Part shown: piece by piece, positions 1-8,387 of the stretch
Numbering within the stretch: the first letter of the stretch is position 1
Layout: each line of letters begins with the position of its first letter
Assembly (NCBI RefSeq): GCF_025717045.1
Contig: NZ_JAOVZN010000002.1
Span: forward strand, 1-64,000
Length of the DNA: 64,000 nucleotides
Source of the DNA: Flavobacterium sp. SH_e
GTDB lineage: Bacteria; Bacteroidota; Bacteroidia; Flavobacteriales; Flavobacteriaceae
Direction of reading: 5' to 3'
Made by a program: the position numbers and the translations under genes
Notes under the pieces: model-generated
Told to the model about the DNA's origin: nothing
What the model saw: the letters and a program-made list of their open reading frames with translations, nothing else
Database searches by the model: none

Positions 1-245
1 TTTTTGTTTTTGATGGGTTTTTGGAAATGATCCTCCGGATTCTTAAAGGATTTTCTTTGAGAAAACCTCCTAAAAACGATATTTTTTTAAAGTGATATTC
101 TGCTTTGTGATCTAAGGCTGTGTTTTTAATAATTCGGCTTTAAATCGCAAAAAAAAGGCCTTGAATGAATGTTTTATAGGATATTATTGTTTTATAATTA
201 TCAAATTAAAAACTTTAAATTTGATAATACAATAAAGAAAAATAA
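1..245. other. Left-edge non-coding region
   Basis: No gene is called here. The minus strand has a short open frame from about 140 to the window edge without any ATG, GTG or TTG start, so it is either decayed or chance. An inverted repeat ATTATCAAATT (197-207) / AATTTGATAAT (218-228) lies just before the Crp/Fnr gene. It overlaps a possible -7 box TAAATTTG (216-223), so it could be an operator for that gene; this is inference. Confidence 0.4.
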
Positions 246-809
246 ATGAAAGAACTAATTCAAGTCATTAATGGTTTTCAGGAATTAGATTCAGGTACAG
301 AACTTGCGCTGAAAAAATATTTTGTTGAAGAAACTTTTACAAAGAATGATTTTATTATTAAAGGGGGTAAAATCTGTGATAAGATCTATTTTATAAAATC
401 GGGTGCGGTAAGACGATTTTGCATTGAAGATGGTATAGAGGTTACGAAGTGGATTTATACCGATAATCAGTTTATAACTTCGTTGAGTAGTTTTTTTGAA
501 CAAAAGCCATCATTTGAGAATTTTCAAACTTGTGAAGAAACAGTTGTTTATTCGTTGTCTTATTCAGATGAACAGGCTTTGCTAGAATATCCCTTATTTG
601 TGAAGTTTCATATTAAACAGCTTCGATATTATCTTTCCAAAATAAATGAATTCAATCATTTATTTCGTTTAATGACTGCTGAGAAAAAATATTTGTTTCT
701 GCTGGAGTCATTTCCTCAAATTATTAAAAAAGCCAAATTGAAACACATTGCATCATTAATTGGCGTAAGCCAAGAAACATTGAGCAGAATTCGAGCATCA
801 ATTATTTGA
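246..809 (+). CDS. Crp/Fnr family transcriptional regulator
   Basis: This 187-aa protein has the Crp/Fnr layout. An N-terminal cyclic-nucleotide-binding-like beta-roll spans about residues 25-115 (IYFIKSGAVRRF is the typical core strand pair). A long dimerisation helix follows, then a short C-terminal helix-turn-helix around IASLIGVSQETLSRIR. The length fits the short Bacteroidota Crp branch. The phosphate-binding-cassette arginine signature of true cAMP binders is not evident, so the ligand is unknown. An 11-bp inverted repeat upstream (197-228) could be an autoregulatory site. The next gene starts 65 nt downstream and may or may not be its target. Family call is firm, role is unknown. Confidence 0.88.
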   Translation: MKELIQVINGFQELDSGTELALKKYFVEETFTKNDFIIKGGKICDKIYFIKSGAVRRFCIEDGIEVTKWIYTDNQFITSLSSFFEQKPSFENFQTCEETVVYSLSYSDEQALLEYPLFVKFHIKQLRYYLSKINEFNHLFRLMTAEKKYLFLLESFPQIIKKAKLKHIASLIGVSQETLSRIRASII

Positions 810-874
810 TATTACATCAAAAAAAATGATTTAAACTTTTTCAACTTTTGTGTTTTACTTTAAAATACTAAAAA

Positions 875-1648
875 TTGAAAAATACTTTCATTCATAAACA
901 AGCTATAATTGGGACCAATGTAAATATTGGGAACTGCGTTACTATAGAAGAAGATGTAATAATTGGTAAAAACACTCAAATTGGGAATAACGTTTCCATT
1001 CTAAGTGGAACAAGAATTGGAGAAAATTGCCAAATACATTCTAATGCCGTTTTAGGAGGGATTCCACAAGATTTGAAATACAAGGGAGAATGTACTTTTT
1101 TAGAAATAGGATATAACAATATAATCAGAGAATTTGTCACGATTAATAAAGGAACTATTTCCAAAGGCACAACTAGTATCGGAAATTCTAATTTGATTAT
1201 GTCTAATGCTCATATTGGTCATGATTGTGTTATTGGAAATAATTGTATAATTGGTTTTAGCGTTGGAATGGCTGGAGAAGTAACTGTTGAAGATTGGTCT
1301 AATATTAGCGGATTAACAGCCATTCATCAGTTTTCATCGATTGGTGAGAATACTATGATTAGTGGTTTAAGCCGAGTTGTGAAAGATATTCCTCCTTATA
1401 TCATGGTTGCACATGAACCCTTGCGTTTTGCTGGGTTAAATGCTGTAGGATTAAAAAGAAGGGAATTTGATTCTTCTAAAATAAATGAGTTAAAAGCTAT
1501 TTATAAAATTATATTTCAAGAAAAGAGAAATACAAAATTTGCGCTAGAATTAGTTAAAAGCGAGTTTGAGCAGACTGTGGAAAGAGATAAAATCTTAAAT
1601 TTTATTCGCAATTCAAAAAGAGGAATTCTAAAAGGTATTGAATTTTAA
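875..1648 (+). CDS. LpxA-like acyl-ACP--UDP-N-acetylglucosamine O-acyltransferase
   Basis: This 257-aa protein consists of hexapeptide repeats forming a left-handed beta-helix over about residues 1-190, followed by a helical tail, as in LpxA (usually about 255-262 aa). The LpxA hallmark GGIPQDLKYKGE is at 61-72, and the segment with the catalytic His of LpxA (NAHIGHDC, second His at 116) is intact. The start codon is TTG. LpxA puts the first 3-hydroxyacyl chain on UDP-GlcNAc in lipid A synthesis. In many Bacteroidota the housekeeping lpxA sits with lpxC/fabZ and lpxD; this copy stands alone behind a Crp regulator, so it may be a paralog acting on another acyl group or nucleotide sugar. Confidence 0.85.
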   Translation: MKNTFIHKQAIIGTNVNIGNCVTIEEDVIIGKNTQIGNNVSILSGTRIGENCQIHSNAVLGGIPQDLKYKGECTFLEIGYNNIIREFVTINKGTISKGTTSIGNSNLIMSNAHIGHDCVIGNNCIIGFSVGMAGEVTVEDWSNISGLTAIHQFSSIGENTMISGLSRVVKDIPPYIMVAHEPLRFAGLNAVGLKRREFDSSKINELKAIYKIIFQEKRNTKFALELVKSEFEQTVERDKILNFIRNSKRGILKGIEF

Positions 1649-1669
1649 TTAAACGATTTACTATCTTTA
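1638..1669 (+). promoter_or_regulatory. Probable Bacteroidota-type promoter
   Basis: TTG at 1638-1640, then 21 nt, then TATCTTTA at 1662-1669, which is 7 of 8 matches to TAnnTTTG. It lies at the end of the LpxA-like gene and would start transcription about 22 nt before the ATG of the YdeI-like gene at 1697. Confidence 0.5.
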
Positions 1670-1696
1670 GTAAACCATTTTTTAATAAAATTGTAT

Positions 1697-2290
1697 ATGA
1701 CAGAGTATAGTGCTAATTCTAAAGTAGATTTTTATTTTGAAAAAGTAGAAAAATGGAAATCGGAACTAGAGCAAATGCGAGCTATTGTTTTAGATTGTCA
1801 TTTGTCTGAAGAATTGAAATGGGGATCTCCTTGTTATACTTTTGAAAAAACGAACATTGTATTAATTCATTACTTTAAAAAATATTGTGCTTTTTTGTTT
1901 TTCAAAGGCGCTTTAATGAAAGATCCAGATAATATTTTGATTCAACAGTCAGATAATGTGCAGGCTGCTCGTCAAATTCGATTTACTAATGTTGAAGACA
2001 TTTTGGCGAAAAAAGAAATTTTAAAAAAGTATATTTTTGAAGCTGCTGAAATTGAGAAATCAGGACAAAAAGTAGAACTGAAAAAAGTCTCTGATTTTGA
2101 AATTGCTGAAGAACTTCAGAATAAATTTAATTCTGATGCTAATTTTAAAAAAGCTTTTTATGCTTTATCTCCTGGAAGACAACGAGCATATTTGCTTCAT
2201 TTTTCACAACCTAAACAATCCAAAACTAGAGAAGCGAGAGTGGAAAAAAATATTTCACGAATTTTAGCTGAAAAGGGATTGAATGATTAA
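1697..2290 (+). CDS. YdeI/OmpD-associated family protein (DUF1801-like)
   Basis: This protein of about 197 aa has an N-terminal DUF1801-like alpha/beta domain (about residues 10-110, with LKWGSPCYTF typical of the fold). A C-terminal helical segment carries the LSPGRQRAYLLHFSQPKQSKTR signature region of the YdeI/OmpD-associated family. An open frame extends two codons upstream to a TTG at 1691, but the ATG at 1697 is the more natural start and sits behind a good promoter. Relatives are small cytosolic proteins linked to peptide or bacteriocin tolerance, without a firm biochemical role. No signal peptide. Function remains tentative. Confidence 0.78.
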   Translation: MTEYSANSKVDFYFEKVEKWKSELEQMRAIVLDCHLSEELKWGSPCYTFEKTNIVLIHYFKKYCAFLFFKGALMKDPDNILIQQSDNVQAARQIRFTNVEDILAKKEILKKYIFEAAEIEKSGQKVELKKVSDFEIAEELQNKFNSDANFKKAFYALSPGRQRAYLLHFSQPKQSKTREARVEKNISRILAEKGLND

Positions 2291-2391
2291 ATAGTTAGTA
2301 GTTTTGAATAAATCTGATTTTGATTTGAATATTAATTTGTAGAACTTGCAACGTTACCAAATCACCTAAATTATAAGTTTATTATAATCTA

Positions 2392-3486
2392 ATGAATACA
2401 AGCCAGTCAACTACAACAATTCTTGAAACAAAACAGCATTTTGAAATTTTAGACGGATTAAGAGGCGTCGCTGCTTTTGCAGTAGTTGTGTTTCATTTTA
2501 TGGAATGGATTTTTAGTGATCCAAGTAAAAATTTTATCGGACACGGATTTTTAGCTGTTGATTTTTTCTTCTGTCTCTCAGGTTTCGTAATTGGGTATGC
2601 TTATGATGACCGCATTGTAAAAATGGGACTTCGCAATTTTTTTATTGCTAGAATTGTCAGACTTCATCCGTTAGTTGTTGCGGGTTCAATACTTGGTTTA
2701 TTGGCTTTTTTATTTGATCCTTTTGGAGGTTATTTAGAATTGTACAGTACTGGGAAAATTATTTTGACATTTATCTGTTCAATTTTTCTTATTCCGTTTC
2801 CAGTTATTGCTGATCGCGGATTTAATTTGTTTAGTTTTAATGCACCGGCTTGGTCGCTTTTCTGGGAATACATAGCCAATATCGTTTATGCATTTGTTCT
2901 TTACAGAATTACCAGAAGTTTTTTGTTGCTGTTAACGATATTGTCTGCAATTGCGATTTGTTACGTCGGATATAATTCTGGCAATTTATTAGGAGGTTGG
3001 AGTGGCCCGACTTTTTGGGATGGATGTGCTAGAATTTCATATTCTTTTTTAGCTGGATTACTTATTTATAGATCTAGTTGGATTATTAAAAATAAACTTG
3101 GTTTTGGTGGATTAACCTTTTTATTGCTATTAGCTTTTGTTATGCCGTTTTCAGAATGGAATTGGATTTCAGAACCGTTAGTTGTTTTACTTTATTTTCC
3201 ATTATTAATTTCTTTAGGAGCAGGCGCTGTCTTAAAACCTGGATTGAAAAAAGCTTGTATTTTTTCAGGAAAAATATCCTATCCATTATACATGACACAT
3301 TATGCCGTTTTATGGATGTTTGGAAATTATTATACCAATTATAAACCAAATACGACACAATTGACTTTAATTGTAATAACTTCAGTTGTTTTGTTGGTCG
3401 GATTCGCTTATTTAGTAATGGTTGTTTATGATATTCCGTTAAGGAATTATTTAAATGCTAAAAGAAAAGAAAGACTGGCGAAATAA
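2392..3486 (+). CDS. Acyltransferase 3 (OafA/OatA-type) membrane protein
   Basis: This 364-aa integral membrane protein has about ten hydrophobic segments. It begins with the acyltransferase-3 signature LDGLRGVAAFAVVVFHF, which carries the conserved Arg and His. A second conserved patch, FFCLSGFVIGYAY, follows near residue 60. Members transfer acetyl or other acyl groups to extracellular sugars such as O-antigen, peptidoglycan or exopolysaccharide. No SGNH domain is attached, so the acceptor cannot be predicted. It appears monocistronic, with a strong terminator immediately downstream and about 100 nt upstream. Family call is firm; substrate is unknown. Confidence 0.88.
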   Translation: MNTSQSTTTILETKQHFEILDGLRGVAAFAVVVFHFMEWIFSDPSKNFIGHGFLAVDFFFCLSGFVIGYAYDDRIVKMGLRNFFIARIVRLHPLVVAGSILGLLAFLFDPFGGYLELYSTGKIILTFICSIFLIPFPVIADRGFNLFSFNAPAWSLFWEYIANIVYAFVLYRITRSFLLLLTILSAIAICYVGYNSGNLLGGWSGPTFWDGCARISYSFLAGLLIYRSSWIIKNKLGFGGLTFLLLLAFVMPFSEWNWISEPLVVLLYFPLLISLGAGAVLKPGLKKACIFSGKISYPLYMTHYAVLWMFGNYYTNYKPNTTQLTLIVITSVVLLVGFAYLVMVVYDIPLRNYLNAKRKERLAK

Positions 3487-3505
3487 AAATCTTTAGCCTA
3501 ATCAT

Positions 3506-3543
3506 AATAAAAAACTCCATTAGAAGTAATGGAGTTTTTTATT
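3506..3543. terminator. Bidirectional hairpin terminator, copy 1 of a recurring stem
   Basis: A perfect 17-bp stem with a GAAG loop (3506-3522 / 3527-3543). Its core AACTCCATTA / TAATGGAGTT is flanked by A and T runs on both sides. The same core recurs at 4691-4718 and 7221-7248. Confidence 0.85.
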
Positions 3544-3647
3544 ATTTTTTGTTTTGAGTTATGATCTTCTAATGGGTATTTAATCAGAAATTGGCTTAAC
3601 TTGATCTCGATTTTCCATTCGTTAAAACTATTAGAACCAAATAAACT

Positions 3648-4067
3648 ATGAAATTTCCAATAATTACAACTTTACTGCTATTACTAAGCACAATTAATAT
3701 TTACTCACAAAAACTAAATTGCCAAGATTTTCGAACGGGTAAATTTGAATTAATAGATGAATTAAATCAGCAGAAATATATTTATGAGCGATTCGAAAAT
3801 TTTCAAACTGAAGAAACATTCGATATGAAAACCGGAAAAGTTTTTGAGGAAAAAGGCTATTACATTTTAACATGGATAAATGACTGTGAATATAATTTAA
3901 AATTAGATGCAACTAAAACGAAGGGAGACGATATTGCTTTAGCTGTAAATGCAAGAGGTGGTGTTAATTCCAGAATAGTATTTGTTGATGGTAGTTGCGC
4001 TATCATTGCTGTAACAATTGCAGACGAGGAAATTGAAACTGCCTATGGAATGTGTAAAATTAACTAG
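3648..4067 (+). CDS. Small secreted protein of unknown function
   Basis: This 139-aa protein has a clear N-terminal signal peptide (hydrophobic residues 4-18, likely cut after NIYS). The mature part begins with KLNCQDFRTGKF, and three more cysteines occur further on (NDCEY, DGSCAI, GMCKI), which could form disulfides outside the cytoplasm. Similar small exported proteins with a C-x-D-F-R-x-G-x-F start are common in Flavobacteriia but I know of no assigned role. It stands alone between two unrelated genes. The signal peptide and codon structure support a real gene; no function is claimed. Confidence 0.7.
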   Translation: MKFPIITTLLLLLSTINIYSQKLNCQDFRTGKFELIDELNQQKYIYERFENFQTEETFDMKTGKVFEEKGYYILTWINDCEYNLKLDATKTKGDDIALAVNARGGVNSRIVFVDGSCAIIAVTIADEEIETAYGMCKIN

Positions 4068-4194
4068 TGCTTCTTAAATATAAATAAGTATTCAATCTTA
4101 ATAATGAGAAATAGACTTTTGATAATAAAATTTACAAAAAGAGTAAAAACATTGTGTAATGTGTCTTGTTGTAAAAATGTTTTTGTCTCATTTC

Positions 4195-4227
4195 TTGCGT
4201 TTTAAAAACAAAAAAATAGTATATTTG
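4195..4227 (+). promoter_or_regulatory. Bacteroidota promoter of the MerR gene
   Basis: TTG (4195-4197), 22 nt, TATATTTG (4220-4227), a full match to TAnnTTTG. The expected transcript start is about 4233-4235, exactly where the perfect hairpin at 4235-4260 begins. Confidence 0.65.
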
Positions 4228-4234
4228 AAACCTA

Positions 4235-4260
4235 AAAGCATAGACTCTGCTCTATGCTTT
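4235..4260 (+). promoter_or_regulatory. Perfect inverted repeat at the MerR transcript start
   Basis: AAAGCATAGA (4235-4244), a 6-nt loop, and TCTATGCTTT (4251-4260) form a perfect 10-bp stem. It sits between the -7 box and the ATG at 4287, so it would be the first element of the mRNA. It may be a 5' stabilising hairpin or an operator; a terminator is less likely because only a weak T stretch follows. Confidence 0.55.
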
Positions 4261-4286
4261 ATTGTTTTGTTAAAAAAATAAATGAT

Positions 4287-4646
4287 ATGCTTGTAAACGA
4301 ATTATCAAAAAAAACGGGGTTGTCAATTCATACTATTAGATATTATGAGAATTTAGGAATCATTAAAGGATTGACTAATGAAAATGTGACATCTAATAAT
4401 TATAAACATTACGATGCTAATACTATTGAACGTTTAGAAATCATTATAGAAGCAAGGGAAGTTGGTTTTACTTTAGCAGAAATAAAGAAAATATTAATCA
4501 GTTGGTTTGAAAGTACTGATTCGAAACCAGAAACGCTTGAGCTTTTTCAAGCCAAGATAAAAGAGATTGACGATAAAATGAGATATTTCAAAAAGACCAA
4601 GAGCCTTCTCGAAAAAGTATGTGAAAAAATAAAAAGTAATGATTGA
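4287..4646 (+). CDS. MerR family transcriptional regulator
   Basis: This protein of about 119 aa starts with a MerR winged helix-turn-helix (ELSKKTGLSIHTIRYYENLGII) and ends in a coiled-coil dimerisation helix. The open frame extends 11 codons upstream to an ATG inside the 4251-4260 hairpin arm. The start at 4287 puts the HTH at the normal distance from the N terminus and was preferred. No cysteine pattern for metal binding is seen, so it probably senses an organic signal or has a degenerate effector region. No obvious target gene is adjacent: the next gene is on the other strand beyond a terminator. Confidence 0.85.
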   Translation: MLVNELSKKTGLSIHTIRYYENLGIIKGLTNENVTSNNYKHYDANTIERLEIIIEAREVGFTLAEIKKILISWFESTDSKPETLELFQAKIKEIDDKMRYFKKTKSLLEKVCEKIKSND

Positions 4647-4685
4647 TAAATTATTATCAATTAATTAGTTTTAAAATTTGACTAT

Positions 4686-4724
4686 AAAAAAAAACTCCAT
4701 TAGAAATAATGGAGTTTTTTTTAT
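4686..4724. terminator. Bidirectional hairpin terminator, copy 2
   Basis: AAAACTCCATTA (4691-4702), loop GAAA, TAATGGAGTTTT (4707-4718), flanked by A and T runs. It separates the convergent MerR gene and the frameshifted minus-strand gene, and serves both. Confidence 0.85.
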
Positions 4725-4740
4725 GTAAATGCTTTGCAAT

Positions 4741-5872
4741 TTATTGTAAACTACACCATTTGATTAGTTCAGGATATATTAGATCGATTTTCTTTTTTTT
4801 GTTTTTATTTCTAAGATTTTTCAATTCTTCATTGAATTCTTTCATCTTTATAAATCCTCGCTCAATCATTATGGCGTTTACTTCGTTATTGATTTCTTGA
4901 AGTAATTTTGTATCGCCTTTGTAAATTTCCTCGGCATATAAAATAAAAACACCGTAAGTCATGTATTCATTAAATACTTTATAGCCGTCCGGATAATATT
5001 CTGTTCCGTATGCTTTGGTATTAACCCATTTTTCGCGGTCTTTCAAGGCAGTATTAATTTCCGATTTAAATTTTACACTCGGTTTTTCTACATAATTGTG
5101 ATCAATTTCTGTAAACATACTTCTTGTGTTAAAAGCTTCGTTGTTTTTTTCAGATCGGTCTTTTTCTTTTTGAATCGTTGGTAAAACCATTTCAATAAGA
5201 TGAAAATTATTGTTTTCGTAGCCGCCAGTATAATTAAGGCCATTTATTAATGCAGAAGTATATACAATGTAACTGTTGATCTTTGTGTCAAAATTCTTTT
5301 CTAGCCAATTCCATTGTTTCTGAAGATTTGAATACTGTTTGTAATCTGAAATGATTTTGTCATAAAAAGGTTTTTCAGATTTGTAGAATTCATTGAAATT
5401 AGTTTTTTTAGCAAAAGCTTCAATTTCTTTTTTGTAAGTCGTAATCGGATTTACTTCAATTTTTACGTTTGCAACCTTATTTGCTGGTAAAATATAATTA
5501 GGGTTTGGAATTAAAATCTCATTTTTTAAAAAGTAAGTTTGAGCGTTTCCTGTAAAGAAGATATAATTAAGCGGATTCTTTGTTAAAAGAGAAATCCATT
5601 GTCTTGATAATTGGTTCATCTTTATAAAGCTTGAATTGTTTCAAAACGCGTTGGTAATAATCACCTCTTTGCTCAAACATATCATCGTTTCCTAATCCAA
5701 AATCGGTAATTGCTAACATGATCGTAAGAAGTTCTTTTACTTCATTAACTTCAACTGTCGATTTTCCTTGATTCTCTTTTTTGAATTCTTCAGAAAAATT
5801 TACTTTTTCTGATTGTGCAAATCCTGCAAATGATAATATTAAAGCGAAGGCGGATAAAATTTTTGTTTTCAT
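4741..5872 (-). pseudogene. DUF4932-like secreted protein, interrupted by a frameshift
   Basis: Two overlapping minus-strand frames make one gene. The 5' part (5872-5567) encodes a signal peptide (ALILSFAGFAQ) and a domain start. The 3' part (5619-4741) continues in the +1 frame, from NPLNYIFFTGNAQTY to the end. The 5' frame runs into a stop just after PIIKTMDFS, while the 3' frame has no credible start of its own. Removing one base in the A-run at 5585-5588 (T-run on the coding strand) gives continuous PIIKTMDFSLTKNPLNYIFF. Joined length would be about 375 aa, resembling DUF4932-type exported proteins of Bacteroidota from memory. This is a true mutation, a sequencing error or, less likely, slippage. 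Confidence 0.75.
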
Positions 5873-6063
5873 GGAATTAATTTCAATTTGAATTACTTTG
5901 GCTTAATAATAATTTTTTGGAAGTGTAAATTTCTTGCAAAAATACATCGAATGCAAATTTGATTTATACTGTTTTTTTATAAATTCGATTTGGAATTCTG
6001 AATTTACTTCTGTTAAAAATGCATGTTCTATTTATAGCACATTGAAAAAAAATATAAAAATCT

Positions 6064-7182
6064 ATGAATAAATTTGTTACGCTTCTATTGTTGATGTTTT
6101 TTATTACAATTAATGCTCAAAAAGGTTTTAAAGTATCAGGTGTTTTAGAAGGATTTAAAGAAAATACTATTGTGCAAATTGAAAAACAAGGGATAATTAT
6201 TGATAGTTGTTACTTGAAAAATAAAAAGTTTCAATTGAAAGGTTTTTTAGACGATGCTCCTTCTATAGTTTATTTATATGTTGGAAAAGGAGATGAAACA
6301 AAGAATTTGTCTTTTTTTATTGGCAATGAAGATGTTGTAATAAACGCAAAAATTCAGGATTTTCCATATGATGTACAGCTTCAAGGAGCTAAATTTGATA
6401 AAGAACGCTACTTGTTTGATCAGAAGGAAAAGAGACTAATGATAGAAAGAGATCAATTGGTAAAGAATATGTTTTTACTTAGAGATCAGAAAAAATGGAA
6501 TGATAGCTTGCAAAATGCATATTGGTCCCGAAAAGAGCCGTATGGAATAATTATAAAAATTGATAAGGAACTAGATTATATTCAAAATGAATTCATTCGA
6601 AATCATATTAATTCATTTTATGGATTAAGCTTGCTTAATTCTTATAAAACAGAAATTCCATTGAATGAAGTTAAGGATTTATTGGATAAAGTAAAACCTG
6701 AATTAAGAAATTCTATTTATTTTAAAACCATTGAAAGTCATGTGAAATATCCAGACTTAAAAATTGAAGATAAATTTTATGATTTTTCGGGAGTAGATCA
6801 AACTGAAAAAGCGGTAAAGTTCTCAGGCTATTTTAATGGAAAATATATTTTACTTGATTTTTCAACGCTTTACTGTAGTTGGTGTTTAAAGGCAATTCCG
6901 AAACTTGATGAATTGAAAAACAACAATTCAAACAAACTGGATATTGTCACTTTTTATGTAGACAAAAAAAGAAAAGATTTTGAAGGATTGGTTAAAAAAC
7001 ATTCAAAAGATTCCAACGTTGTGTGGGATCAACAAGGAAGATTTAGCGAAACTTATGCAAAATACAAAGTCTTTGGGACTCCAACATTTTATCTTTTTGC
7101 GCCAGATGGGAAACTAGTTGAAAAATTCGATGGTTATTCTGAAGAGCTTGGTGAAAAAATCCAGGAAATTATTAATAGATAA
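6064..7182 (+). CDS. DUF4369 / TlpA-like thiol-disulfide oxidoreductase
   Basis: This 372-aa exported protein has a signal peptide (residues 1-18, ending ITINAQ). A DUF4369-like beta domain covers about 20-115, a helical linker follows, and a C-terminal thioredoxin fold covers about 235-372. The redox motif CSWC lies at 271-274 and the cis-proline motif FGTPTFYLF near the end. Such proteins act in the periplasm on disulfides or in cytochrome c maturation-type reduction. CSWC differs from the more usual CxPC of TlpA. It is monocistronic, bounded by a strong stem at 7210-7259. Family is well supported; partner unknown. Confidence 0.85.
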   Translation: MNKFVTLLLLMFFITINAQKGFKVSGVLEGFKENTIVQIEKQGIIIDSCYLKNKKFQLKGFLDDAPSIVYLYVGKGDETKNLSFFIGNEDVVINAKIQDFPYDVQLQGAKFDKERYLFDQKEKRLMIERDQLVKNMFLLRDQKKWNDSLQNAYWSRKEPYGIIIKIDKELDYIQNEFIRNHINSFYGLSLLNSYKTEIPLNEVKDLLDKVKPELRNSIYFKTIESHVKYPDLKIEDKFYDFSGVDQTEKAVKFSGYFNGKYILLDFSTLYCSWCLKAIPKLDELKNNNSNKLDIVTFYVDKKRKDFEGLVKKHSKDSNVVWDQQGRFSETYAKYKVFGTPTFYLFAPDGKLVEKFDGYSEELGEKIQEIINR

Positions 7183-7209
7183 TTTTCAGTGGCTATTTAT
7201 GAAGGGTTC

Positions 7210-7259
7210 TAAAGCATAAAAAAACTCCATTAGGAATAATGGAGTTTTTTTATGCTTTA
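7210..7259. terminator. Bidirectional hairpin terminator, copy 3, with extended stem
   Basis: A perfect 23-bp stem (7210-7232 / 7237-7259) around a GGAA loop. It contains the same AACTCCATTA core as the copies at 3506 and 4686, extended by AAAGCATA / TATGCTTT. The same AAAGCATA word forms the hairpin before the MerR gene at 4235. It sits between convergent genes. Confidence 0.85.
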
Positions 7260-7265
7260 AAAAGG

Positions 7266-7661
7266 TTATTTTCCTTTTACTATTTTTTCGAGATATTCAA
7301 CTTTGTCTTTTTCTGCTTGTACTAAACGCTCATAAAGTTCTACAATTTTATCAAGTGGATTAAAAGTAGGTTGAACATTGATTCCATTTATTGTTGAAGT
7401 GTCATGGCTATTAAATGTATTATTGATAATACTTAAAATAGTTTCATCACTATAATTCTTAATGCCTTCAGGTGTAACGCCAAGCGCTTCTGCAACTTCA
7501 GCTAGTCTTGTGTCGTCTATAGTTTCACTGTTTTCAATAGCAGAAACCGTTTGTTGACTAGTGCCTAAAGCTTGTGCCAATGCTTCTTGTTTCATATCGC
7601 GAAGTTCACGAATACGGCTAATATTTCTTCCGATGTGTTTTGGTCTTGATAGTGTGCTCAT
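7266..7661 (-). CDS. Xre family helix-turn-helix regulator
   Basis: This 131-aa protein has a Cro/C1-type HTH at about residues 10-65 (ISRIRELRDMKQEALAQALGTSQQTVSAIENS). A polar C-terminal helix (KIVELYERLVQAEKDKVEYLEK) follows that probably dimerises. No toxin partner overlaps it. Such proteins in Bacteroidota often accompany small accessory genes. It is divergent from the orphan gene at 7864, with about 200 nt of AT-rich DNA between them that may hold a shared control region. Family firm, targets unknown. Confidence 0.85.
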   Translation of the reverse strand: MSTLSRPKHIGRNISRIRELRDMKQEALAQALGTSQQTVSAIENSETIDDTRLAEVAEALGVTPEGIKNYSDETILSIINNTFNSHDTSTINGINVQPTFNPLDKIVELYERLVQAEKDKVEYLEKIVKGK

Positions 7662-7863
7662 AATTCAAAGATAATAATTAAGTGAATAAACCAGAACTGT
7701 AAAAAACAGATTTTAAATGTATGTTACAGATTTTCTTGGGGAGCGGTAAACAAAAATACAATTTTTATGGTAAGAATAAGATCATGAATAGTTGTTTGTG
7801 ATGCTGGATTTTATAATACTATATTAGCATTTGTAAATTTTAAAATATAAACTCATTGTAGAA

Positions 7864-8349
7864 ATGGATTGTATTATTATTGAAAATTTAAAAGTGCTGT
7901 CAGAAAACTTCAAACACAAATTTGATACTTTTTCAAATTCAGTCCTTTTTGTTAGTGAAGTGAATAAGATAAAAATACAATTTGAGGATGATAGCTATTT
8001 TAAAGTTGCTTATAATCTATGTTTTAGTGAAAAAATAGTGTTTGTTCCAAAAGAGGCACTTTATGATTTCTGTTTTGATTTATTTAGGAGGCCAAATGAC
8101 GATACAGAAGTGATTTGTAATGTGGGTAAAACAATTGAAATAGAGAAGTGGCTTGAAATCGAAAAAAATGAATCTTTGGATGTGCTTAATAATATTCAAA
8201 AAGAATTGAATTACAATTATAGAATAAAACATTTAACTCTAGAGAGTTTTCAATTTAATATATTTTATTTCAATGGATTGCTCGTTTTTGAGCACAAAAA
8301 CAAAGAGTATTTGTCTAATGTTTTTGATTTTAAAAGCATAAAATATTGA
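7864..8349 (+). CDS. Orphan protein of unknown function
   Basis: This 161-aa acidic cytosolic protein has no signal peptide, no membrane segment and no motif I recognise. It alternates beta-like and helical stretches (IKIQFEDDSYFKVAYNLCF, LEIEKNESLDVLNNIQKELN). It sits between an Xre regulator and a second orphan on the opposite strand, in a short block ending at tRNA-Val. The size and acidic beta-alpha character resemble immunity-type proteins, but no toxin is next to it, so that is only a possibility. Codon structure supports a real gene. Confidence 0.55.
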   Translation: MDCIIIENLKVLSENFKHKFDTFSNSVLFVSEVNKIKIQFEDDSYFKVAYNLCFSEKIVFVPKEALYDFCFDLFRRPNDDTEVICNVGKTIEIEKWLEIEKNESLDVLNNIQKELNYNYRIKHLTLESFQFNIFYFNGLLVFEHKNKEYLSNVFDFKSIKY

Positions 8350-8387
8350 TAGAAGGCTCACTGTTAATTAATTATTTTTGGATTTAG

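Noticed and set aside
1..140. Minus-strand open frame at the left edge
   Set aside because: No start codon in the visible part; a stop lies just upstream. No recognisable product.
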